This document shows, piece after piece, positions 30,749-39,603 of a stretch of 64,000 bases of DNA. The stretch is taken from NCBI GenBank assembly GCA_030272585.1, contig BSYQ01000002.1, positions 1-64,000 of the forward strand. The letters run 5' to 3'. The stretch's first letter is position 1; each line of letters starts with the position of its first letter. The translations under genes and the position numbers were made by a program. Under the pieces are notes generated by a model. The model was not told the DNA's origin. It was given only the letters and a program-made list of their open reading frames with translations, and did not search any database. The stretch comes from Bryopsis sp. KO-2023. Its lineage: Eukaryota; Chlorophyta; Ulvophyceae; Bryopsidales; Bryopsidaceae.

Positions 30749-32085
30749 CCACTACATCGGCTCAAGGACCACCCCCTGTCCCACAACCAGCAGTCCCTCC
30801 TCAGGGCACTGTTCCAAGGAATCTGCAAGGCAATGCAATCACAATGGAACAAATGCTCAGCAATACACAAAAGCTGCTGCTGGAGATGTGTGCGGTTATT
30901 AATGAGCAGACCAAGTTCATTCAAGAATTTTGCAACCTACAGTCTGATCAGGAGGGAACATCAGCCAATACGGAGAATATGCAACAAATGAAATCCCGAT
31001 TGGAGGCAAGGGCAAAGCATATGACTGGATCTATGGACTCATTTCTCCGCACAAACTTACCTATCCCGTCAGTTCCGTCTCATAACATCAGACCACCGAC
31101 TGCAGGCAATCGATCTCGCTCAGGCTCTCCTGATCGATTTGCACGACAAGCAGCACAAGAGGACATTCGGACCCGAGCCAGGGAAAAGAAGCAAACGGAA
31201 CGCTGTGACACACGATCCATGAAGTTAGTACCCACCAGCACTTCAATGAAATCAGCTACGTTAAGCAACAGACGGGTGACTAATCAATTCAAGCAATGGA
31301 TCTCCACCTCTTGCGAAGAACAAGGACTGGCCACTCCAAGGGTGGAAATTGAAGCAGTCAGGAGGGATTACAAGGGCAGTTTCTACATCCAATTCACAGA
31401 ACGCTGTTGGGGTGCTTTGGATGCATTCGTACCGTTTTTTAATCCCGACCAGGAAGCTACCACGGTGTTGCAGATGGAATCTATCGGCCTCTGAACAAGG
31501 CATCCATGCAAAGAGTCCCTAACAAAAAACATGAAGCCTTTGGTTATCATGGGAATTCCTCAGGATTTCACAGATGATGATTTCCTCCTGGAATTGTACT
31601 CAGCCAACCAAATGGACTGGCAATTGCCGGATCTCAAGGATGGAGCCCATATTCGATCACACATCAACACATCACAGAGGCTGAATCGGAAAATTTGGGA
31701 AAATGGAAAACCAATATGGATACCATCAAACACATACAGAGTTTTCGTCAGTTCAGAGGTGGAACGACACATCATGGCTTCTGGAACGGTGGAATTTGAC
31801 TACCGAACATTGGTTACTCAGCCTTACCAAAGGCCCAGGCAAACATGCTACCACTGCTTGGAATTTGGATTTCATATTGCGAGAGATTGCCCAAACCCAC
31901 CTCGATGTCGACATTGTAGTAAGGCACATGACTCCCGCAGTTGTCCCGAAGCTCAACCGGAGGCTCCTGCTGATCCTGCAAATATGACACAGCAAGGTTA
32001 CTACAATGGAGTCAGGACATTCGGAGACATGCAAGAAGAGGAGGAGGGGAGGAATGTCAGGGGCCGAGGCCCCTCACACCAATGA
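30749..32085 (+). pseudogene. Second LINE ORF1, C-terminal part
   Basis: Continues ORF1 in frame after the LTR insertion. A Pro/Gln linker is followed by a Met/Gln-rich helix (from 30844), a Ser/Arg/Pro stretch, a Lys/Arg helix (around 31165-31200) and the core with VIMGIPQD at 31543. Two zinc knuckles follow: C-x2-C-x5-H-x4-C from 31846 and C-x2-C-x3-H-x4-C from 31909. One in-frame TGA (31492-31494) interrupts the core. The protein would bind RNA. Its stop codon TGA (32083-32085) overlaps the ATG of ORF2 as ATGA, a layout used for termination-coupled restart in other non-LTR elements. Confidence 0.85.
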
Positions 32086-33788
32086 AAATCTTGCAAGGAA
32101 ACTGCCGGCAGAATCTTTACTACTTACACGGTCTGCTGCCGGCCGTGCACGAAAAAAACGAAAAAAACAAACACAATACAAGCTCTGGATCACATAATTT
32201 GCACATGGGTGCTGCTGATGTTCGACTCACTTTAGATGGGGAGTCTGATGAACCCATTCGGAGATTGGATCCCACAGCTTGGGACATGGACTTGCTGCCG
32301 GATGTGTTGCTCCTCCAAGACTTCAACATTCGGGAGCAATCAGTACCGGGCTTCGAAATCTTTTCAACTCAGTTCGTGGCCATTCTCTACAAGACCACGA
32401 TTTCTGCTCAAAGGAAGACTTATGATGATGATCGTACCATTGGGATCGAGGTGATGCTACGGGGCAGACCACTCCTGTTGTTGTCTACCTATGTGCAACC
32501 AATATCGGGAGCAGGATTGGATACTTTGGAATCCATTATCTCTGATCTGCAAACAGAACAAACAGATTTTTTGGTTGGAATGGATGCCAATGGACATTCC
32601 AGTATGTGGGGCCCAGAACATATTCAGACTAATGCGCTCGGAAGACGTCTGGAAAATTTAATAACCTCAAAGGATCTTTAAGTGGTGAATGACATGGACA
32701 GTCCACCAACGTTTGTGGATAATTTTGGAAGGGATCACTGGATCGATGTCACGTTGCAATCGACACGGTTGGTGCACCACTGGAACGTCTCAGACCATGC
32801 TGAGGGCCTATCGGATCATTCCTGTCTGGAATTCCAGCTAAATCGGGGAGTAGCTCCAATAAGTTCCAAAACAGTTCGTAAGTGGAAATCAGTGGACTGG
32901 GATTCATTAATGATGATGCTCTGGGAACGCCTACAAGAATTGGATTCACGTGCTGGTCATCAATGGTTACAAATACCGGATTATTTTGAGGATGACATTC
33001 TCCTCTTTGAAAGAATTCTGAAAGAGGTGATTACGGCTTGTGTGCCAACAGTCAAATGGAAACCGACTTTCCATACATGGTGGACACCATTGTTATCGGG
33101 ATTACTACAGCGAGTCAAGCGTGCCTCACGGAAACTACAGAGATGGAAAAAGACTCATCAAATGTCACCCCCAGACAGATTAAAACAGGCTTATAATTCG
33201 GCCAGGAGGGAGCTTCGCATTCATGTGTTAAAGGCCAGAACTCAGAATTGGAAGGACAAAGTTGGGAAAACGGATGGTGTGAAATTATGGAAGATCCTCA
33301 AGGACAATATGAAACCACGGCAGGCTGTGGATCTATCCTACCTCAAAGACGAACACGGCCAGAAGCTCTCCTCGCCAGCAGAAATCGCTGCATGTCTCCA
33401 TCGGAAATTTTTTCCAGCTTCGGCTCAGCCTTTTACTCAATTCCATCAAGAACGTCAGCGAAATTGGGAATGTTACCAAGAATCTCAAGAACAACATTGA
33501 AAGGAGTCGATGGATGGGTTTTCTCCGAAAATCAGGCAGAATGGGAGGAGGGGTCAGATGCCTTTTCCTGCAATCACTATTTTGGAAATCCAACAGGCTC
33601 TCCACAAGTGTACGGACCTCTCTGCACAAGGTCACGATTCAATCCCCTATGTCGTCTACAAAAAGGCATTCAGTGTGCTCGGCATTTACTTGCAGAGGAT
33701 CTTCAACGCTTCGATGTGTTTGGGAACACTCCCAGCCGCCTGGAAGCTTTCCATCGTTGCACCCATCCCCAAAGGAGCCTACACACAC
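32082..33788 (+). pseudogene. Second LINE ORF2: endonuclease and start of reverse transcriptase
   Basis: An APE-type endonuclease domain (nicks target DNA for target-primed reverse transcription) runs from ILQGNCRQN at 32085 through DVLLLQD at 32301, GMDANGHSSMWGP near 32578 and SDHSCLEF near 32814. In most relatives the LLQ motif ends in Glu; here it is Asp (codon 32319-32321). A basic linker follows (about 33080-33260), then RT motifs AQGHDSIPYVVYKKAF (near 33627) and IVAPIPKG (near 33753). The frame has two stops, TAA at 32679-32681 and TGA at 33498-33500, and is cut by LTR copy B at 33789, before the RT catalytic motif. Probably I/Jockey/L1-like; the clade cannot be fixed by eye. Confidence 0.85.
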
Positions 33789-34206
33789 TGTTAGTCTTTT
33801 AGCGCTCACGAGGTAGTTTGGGATAGAGCCGAGGGTGGCTGACGCATGTGGGTTCGCGAGTAAGACAGATTAGACCCAGAGTTTGGGGCATGCGTCAGCG
33901 TACTACACTTAGGGGTATTTAAGAGGCCCACTCGTTGTTTTGACATTCCATTCTAGTTGTAAGAACTCGGGATTCGTGGGATTGGTGTGTTCCCGCTTGT
34001 GTGTGTGTTTGTGTGTGTGTGTCTAAGTGTTTGCCTGACGCAATCACTTATCCAACCAAGTGCTCTAGTAGCGTTCACAACCGCGCTAGCTAGAGAGTTG
34101 TCTAAAGCAACAAACCCCACAAGTATACTTGCGTTAGCCAGCAAGTTATCACGAATCCAACCAACACAGCCGACCACTATTGCGCCACCCACAAGCTTCA
34201 CTATCA
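33789..34206 (+). repeat. 5' LTR of copy B
   Basis: 418 bp, TG...CA. It carries the GCTCACGAGG variant near its start, shared only with 63649-64000, which pairs the two. TATTTAAG near 33917-33924 is a possible TATA box. After two bases, TGGTTTCGGAGC (34209-34220) is the likely primer-binding site. Confidence 0.95.
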
Positions 34207-34351
34207 ATTGGTTTCGGAGCGAGGCAAGAACTTTAAGTTCTTGAGATCGAAACTTGTGAACGTGGCGCAACAAACGTTTTTGTTTGTTTGTTTGGTAGAG
34301 AGAAACTCCAACCGTGGTTGTTGAGTACTCCCAAATAGTGGCTGAGAGACC

Positions 34352-36132
34352 ATGGCTGACCGTGAACACGCATTGGTAGTGCGCGAGCCTCAAGTTGAAG
34401 AGCCAGGGATTGAACCTGAGTTCGATGAGGAATTGCCTGACGCACCCAATGTAGTGTACCAACAAATAAACGTCCAGAACATCCACAATGTCCAGCAAGC
34501 AGCTGTCGACATAGACATGGGAGCTGATGCGGAAGCCTTAAGAGAGGATGTGGATGCGGTCCATGACCGTGTGGACGATTTAGCCCACGGGCTAAGGGGT
34601 CACCTGCAGCAAGTTGACCAGACACTGGGGCAGAGGCTAGCCCATACTGAGGCCTCTGTGTCGAACCAACTGGCTGGCGCATCAGAGGTGATCGGGCAGG
34701 CGCTGGAAACACAGCACCAGCATGCGCAACAGGTTGAGGCCACACAGCATGCGGTGGTGTCGCAACAGCAGAAGCTGGATTCAGTAGCGGCTCAACATAG
34801 TTGATACGAGTAGAGGCTATTATGCCAAGATATCGATCATAGAAAAGAAAGAGCCGAGATCAGAGCTTCTGTGGATGCAATAACGAGGAGAATGGATGCC
34901 GCAGACATTCTAGCGGACTCTCGTTTTGCTGACCTAAAAGAAGCAACTGAAGCATCAGCACTTCAGTTAAAACAACTCTCCGAGTTATCCCTTGTTCAAG
35001 GGCGGAGAATTGAAGGCTTATTAGGCACTGTTGCGGATTCCAACGAAAAAGTCGAACGGACTCTAGAATTGTTTCGGGAGTCCTTGCACAAACAAGGTGC
35101 TGAGGTGAAGCGGTTGCAGAGCTCAAGAGTAGCAATTCAAAAAGATTTGATTGCCTTGGAGAAAAAGGCATCCAAGACCTGGGATCAGCAGCAAGATGCA
35201 GCTGATGTGGTTGCCTTAAGATTATCTGGCCTGGAACGAAGCATGGAGGATGTGAGTGGCGGAAGTCAGAGTGCCCAAAGTGGAAGTGATGCTCGAGCAG
35301 TATCACCAGAGCGAGAAGAATCAACTTCTCCTGAGCCTGAGGACTCAGCCTTTGGGATGCCACTGCCGAAGAAATCAGTAAAGCAGTTGGCTGCATCATG
35401 GCCGCCACTAGACCAGAGCTTTGCGGTAGGAATGGTTGGGGCAGGAACCTCAACAATACCGGCTCCTCCAGCAGTACAGGTCGAGGAGGGTGAAATTGTT
35501 GCTGCAGAAGCACCACCATGCACTGCAGTGGACAGCGCACCAGACGCTGATTTCACATTCCCTCAGTTGATACCTCCAAGTACAAGAGCTCAGCCTGGAG
35601 TACGCATCTCAGAACCCGACTCTGCCGATGGATCACGTAGACCCACACGAACTAACCCAAGAGTTCTCTCCTCAGCAGAAGTGTTATATCAAATTGACCT
35701 TGAGCGTGCTAAGGCGCAGGTCAGAGAAGAGAAAGGAAAAGAACCCATGCAGATCCCTACACGTACTGGAAGATTGGGACTTGGGTTAAGTGCTTTGGGA
35801 GCAAGGGTAGAAAATAATCCCTTTGCTGCACTTGGTTCATATGAGTCTACTGGTGGACCCAGTCGAGTTCCTCGCATGCGAGGTAACTTTGGAGACCCTG
35901 GTGATGACGACCCAAATGATGATGGCGGTGATGATTACCGCGACAGACGAAACCGCCCACCTTCCCGTATTCCAGGTGCGCCTGATGGCGGAGGAGGTGG
36001 TGGCGGCGGTGGAGATGGTGGAGGCGGTGGACCTCCCGGTGGACCTCCTGATGGAGGTGGAGGTGGAGGTGGCGCTGGACCAGCAGGCCCAGGACCTCCT
36101 AGGCAAGGACAGTGGTTGCCTAGCACCGTCAA
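34352..36132 (+). pseudogene. gag: Gag of copy B, first segment (broken)
   Basis: N-terminal two thirds of the long Gag: coiled-coil, acidic and Gly/Pro-rich parts up to the insertion of copy C. The sequence is closely similar to gag of copies C and D. It is a broken copy. Confidence 0.9.
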
Positions 36133-36552
36133 TGTTAGTCTTTTAGCGCTATACGAGGTAGTTTGGGATAGAGCCGAGGGTGGCTGACGCATGTGGGTTC
36201 ACGAGTAAGACAGATTAGACCCAGAGTTTGGGGCATGCGTCAGCGTACTACACTTAGGGGTACTTAAGAGGCCCACTCGTTGTTTTGACATTCCATTCTA
36301 GTTGTAAGAACTCGGGATTCGTGGGATTGGTGTGTTCCCGCTTGTGTGTGTGTTTGTGTGTGTGTGTGTTAAGTGTTTGCCTGACGCAATCACTTCCCAA
36401 CCCAAGTGCTCTAGTAGCGTTCACAACCGCGCTAGCTAGAGAGTTGTCTAAACCAACAAACCCCACAAGTATACTTGCGTTAGCCAGCAAGTTATCACGA
36501 ATCCAATCAACACAGCCGACCACTATTGCGTCACCCACAAGCTTCACTATCA
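36133..36552 (+). repeat. 5' LTR of copy C
   Basis: 420 bp. It contains GCTGACGCATG (36183-36193) and its inverted partner CATGCGTCAGC (36234-36244), 40 bp apart, plus a (GT)n-type tract. The likely primer-binding site TGGTTTCGGAG starts at 36555. Confidence 0.95.
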
Positions 36553-36697
36553 ATTGGTTTCGGAGGAGGGCAAGAACTTTAAGTTCTTGAGATCGAAACT
36601 TGTGAACGTGGCGCAACAAACGTTTTTGTTTGTTTGTTTGGTAGAGAGAAACTCCAACCGTGGTTGTTGAGTACTCCCAAATAGTGGCTGAGAAATC

Positions 36698-39349
36698 ATG
36701 GCTGACCGTGAACACGCATTGGCAGTGCGCGAGCCTCAAGTTGAAGAGCCAGGGATTGAACCTGAGTTCGATGAGGAATTGCCTGACGCACCCAATGTTG
36801 TGTATCAACAAATAAACGTCCAGAACATCCACAATGTCCAGCAAGCAGCTGTCGACATAGACATGGGAGCTGATGCGGAAGCCTTAAGAGAGGATGTGGA
36901 TGCGGTCCATGACCGTGTGGACGATTTAGCCCACGGGCTAAGGGGTCACCTGCAGCAAGTTGACCAGACACTGGGGCAGAGGCTAGCCCATGCTGAGGCC
37001 TCTGTGTCGAACCAACTGGCTGGCGCATCAGAGGTGATCGGGCAGGCGCTGGAAACACAGCACCAGCATGCGCAACAGGTTGAGGCCACACAGCATGCGG
37101 TGGTGTCGCAACAGCAGAAGCTGGATTCAGTAGCGGCTCAACATAGTCGATACGAGCAGAGGCTATTACGCCAAGATATCGACCATAGAAAAGAAAGAGC
37201 CGAGATCAAAGCTTCTGTGGACGCAATAACGAGGAGAATGGATGCCGCAGACATTCTAGCGGACTCTCGTTTTGCTGACCTAAAAGAAGCAACTGAAGCA
37301 TCAGCACTTCAGTTAAAACAACTCTCCGAGTTATCCCTTGTTCAAGGGCGGAGAATTGAAGGCTTATTAGGAACTGTTGCGGATTCCAACGAAAAAGTCG
37401 AACGGACTCTAGAATTGTTTCGGGAGTCCTTGCATAAGCAAGGTGCTGAGGTGAAGCGTTTGCAGAGCTCCAGAGTAGCAATTCAAAAAGACTTGATTGC
37501 CTTGGAGAAAAAGGCATCCAAAACCTGGGATCAGCAGCAAGATGCAGCTGATGTGGTTGCCTTAAGATTATCTGGCCTGGAACGAAGCATGGAGGATGTG
37601 AGTGGCGGAAGTCAGAGTGCCCAAAGTGGAAGTGATGCTCGTGCAGTATCACCAGAGCGAGAAGAATCAACTTCTCCTGAGCCTGAGGACTCAGCCTTTG
37701 GGATGCCACTGCCGAAGAAATCAGTAAAGCAGTTGGCTGCATCATGGCCGCCACTAGACCAGAGCTTCGCGGTAGGAATGGTTGGGGCAGGAACCTCAAC
37801 GATACCGGCTCCTCCAGTAGTACAGGTCGAGGAGGGTGAAATTGTTGCTGCAGAAGCACCACCATGCACTGCAGTGGACAGCGCACCAGACGCTGATTTC
37901 ACATTCCCTCAATTGATACCTCCAAGTACAAGAGCTCAGCCTGGAGTACGCATCTCAGAACCCGACTCTGCCGATGGATCACGTAGACCCACACGAACTA
38001 ACCCAAGAGTTCTCTCCTCAGCAGAAGTGTTATATCAAATTGACCTTGAGCGTGCTAAGGCACAGGTCAGAGAAGAGAAAGGAAAAGAACCCATGCAGAT
38101 CCCCACACGTACTGGAAGATTGGGACTTGGGTTAAGTGCTTTGGGAGCAAGGGTAGAAAATAATCCCTTTGCTGCACTTGGTTCATATGAGTCTACTGGT
38201 GGACCCAGTCGAGTTCCTCGCATGCGAGGTAACTTTGGAGACCCTGGTGATGACGACCCAGATGATGATGGCGGTGATGATTACCGCGACAGACGAAACC
38301 GCCCACCTTCCCGCATTCCAGGTGCGCCTGATGGCGGAGGAGGTGGCGGCGGCGGTGGAGATGGTGGAGGCGGTGGACCTCCCGGTGGACCTCCTGATGG
38401 AGGTGGAGGTGGAGGTGGCGCTGGACCAGCAGGCCCAGGACCTCCTAGGCAAGGACAGTGGTTGCCTAGCACCGTCAAGTTGCAAATGCCTCGCGCATTT
38501 AACGGAAGTGGAGAACCAAAAGCCCGTAAATGGCAAGTGCTCATGACGCGGTACTTGAGAACCTGCGGAGTGCATGAAGCACAGTGGCAATCGATTATGG
38601 CCACTAACCTTTATGGGGCTGCCTCGGATTGGTTAACGATGCAAGAGTTGAAAATTCACCGAGGTGAAAGACCACCCTTCCGTGACTGGATGGACTTCAT
38701 GGATGGCTTAGCTACAGCTTTCGAATTCTCTAGTGATCGAGATGAAGCGTGGCGTGACCTCCACAAACTCAAGCAGACTGGAACCGTGAAACAGTTCGTC
38801 AAAGAGTTTCAGCGGTTAGTCTTGAGGATTCCAGACCTCGAAGAGGATCACCAGTATTTGCTCTTCGTGGATGGACTTAAGAGTGAAGTTCAGAAGTTAG
38901 TCGCAGCAACGGTACCTCGAGATGTCGAGGCCGCCATCATATCCGCCGAACGATTGGAAGCCCTTGGAGTTGGAACACAAGGCCAAGGAGGGCAAACCAA
39001 TCAGAAAAAGAAAGGAGTCTGGCGTGGTGGAAGAAAGAAGAAAGGCCAGAATCAGGGTCAGCAGCAGCAGAACCCTACACCACCAGCCCAAGCACCACCA
39101 CAAGCTGCCGCAGGAGTGCAACAGCAGCAGCAACAGCAACAAGGACGAGGAGGAGCACGTGGTGGTGGTGGACGTGGACGCGGTGGTGGTAACCGTGGAA
39201 GAGGACAAGCCAATCAGGGAAGACAGAACCCCCAGGGGGGAGGGGGATATAATTGTTATCTTTGTGGAAAGAAGGGTCACCCTGTGAGGCAATGTCCTAG
39301 ATTGGAGGAGGTGAAAAACCTCCCCGATGTAAAAAAAATGTTAAACTGA
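36698..39349 (+). CDS. gag: Gag of copy C (883 aa)
   Basis: Intact long Gag. N-terminal coiled-coil part at about 60-310, acidic/Ser-Pro part to 540, Gly/Pro-rich 545-590, capsid region at about 592-757, CCHC knuckle at Cys853-Cys866. The 590 residues before the capsid region are unusual for Ty3/Gypsy. ATG at 36698 is followed by G (favourable context). Confidence 0.95.
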   Translation: MADREHALAVREPQVEEPGIEPEFDEELPDAPNVVYQQINVQNIHNVQQAAVDIDMGADAEALREDVDAVHDRVDDLAHGLRGHLQQVDQTLGQRLAHAEASVSNQLAGASEVIGQALETQHQHAQQVEATQHAVVSQQQKLDSVAAQHSRYEQRLLRQDIDHRKERAEIKASVDAITRRMDAADILADSRFADLKEATEASALQLKQLSELSLVQGRRIEGLLGTVADSNEKVERTLELFRESLHKQGAEVKRLQSSRVAIQKDLIALEKKASKTWDQQQDAADVVALRLSGLERSMEDVSGGSQSAQSGSDARAVSPEREESTSPEPEDSAFGMPLPKKSVKQLAASWPPLDQSFAVGMVGAGTSTIPAPPVVQVEEGEIVAAEAPPCTAVDSAPDADFTFPQLIPPSTRAQPGVRISEPDSADGSRRPTRTNPRVLSSAEVLYQIDLERAKAQVREEKGKEPMQIPTRTGRLGLGLSALGARVENNPFAALGSYESTGGPSRVPRMRGNFGDPGDDDPDDDGGDDYRDRRNRPPSRIPGAPDGGGGGGGGGDGGGGGPPGGPPDGGGGGGGAGPAGPGPPRQGQWLPSTVKLQMPRAFNGSGEPKARKWQVLMTRYLRTCGVHEAQWQSIMATNLYGAASDWLTMQELKIHRGERPPFRDWMDFMDGLATAFEFSSDRDEAWRDLHKLKQTGTVKQFVKEFQRLVLRIPDLEEDHQYLLFVDGLKSEVQKLVAATVPRDVEAAIISAERLEALGVGTQGQGGQTNQKKKGVWRGGRKKKGQNQGQQQQNPTPPAQAPPQAAAGVQQQQQQQQGRGGARGGGGRGRGGGNRGRGQANQGRQNPQGGGGYNCYLCGKKGHPVRQCPRLEEVKNLPDVKKMLN

Positions 39350-39384
39350 CCGCCAGGCAGGAAACTGCTTCGTCTGAGCCTGGC
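39340..39384 (+). promoter_or_regulatory. Gag-pol -1 frameshift signal of copy C
   Basis: GTTAAAC at 39340-39346 is followed by the gag stop (39347-39349). After a five-base spacer, GCCAGGC (39352-39358) pairs with GCCTGGC (39378-39384) as a 7-bp stem with a 19-nt loop. The pol frame is -1 to gag and open from 39253. GUUAAAC is the known slip site of equine arteritis virus. An A8 run just upstream (39331-39338) is a second candidate, but it is not kept in copy A. Confidence 0.7.
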
Positions 39385-39603
39385 CGACGCAAACGTCGTA
39401 AGCGAAATAGAGTTCGTAGGCGGCGTAGGAAGCTAAGATCAAAAGTAGGTGCCTCGAAAAAGGTTTGTACTCACAGCGGAAAACCTGAGGAGCGGACTAG
39501 TACACCGCGTGAAGAGAGAACAGAGACACTCTCCACATCTACCCAATCGGCACATGACAACTGCGATTGGAAAAATGAACAGAAGGAAAGCACACCGGAT
39601 GAG

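Larger units (their letters stand above)
18960..33788 (+). mobile_element. Second LINE (APE endonuclease + RT), split by two LTR insertions
   Basis: The visible parts are the 69-bp array and leader, ORF1 (19863-20658 continuing at 30749-32085) and ORF2 (32082-33788, the rest expected beyond the window). LTR copy A lies in ORF1 between duplicated CCAGC; copy B lies in the RT domain of ORF2. ORF1 is continuous in frame across copy A once one CCAGC is discounted, so that insertion fell into a then readable ORF. There is one in-frame stop in ORF1 (TGA 31492-31494) and two in ORF2 (TAA 32679-32681, TGA 33498-33500), with no frame change, so decay is by substitution and modest. The 5' end is uncertain. 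Confidence 0.85.

Noticed and set aside
36357-36372. GT microsatellite as an independent repeat
   Set aside because: It is part of the LTR and present in every copy. Length differences follow the LTR variants.
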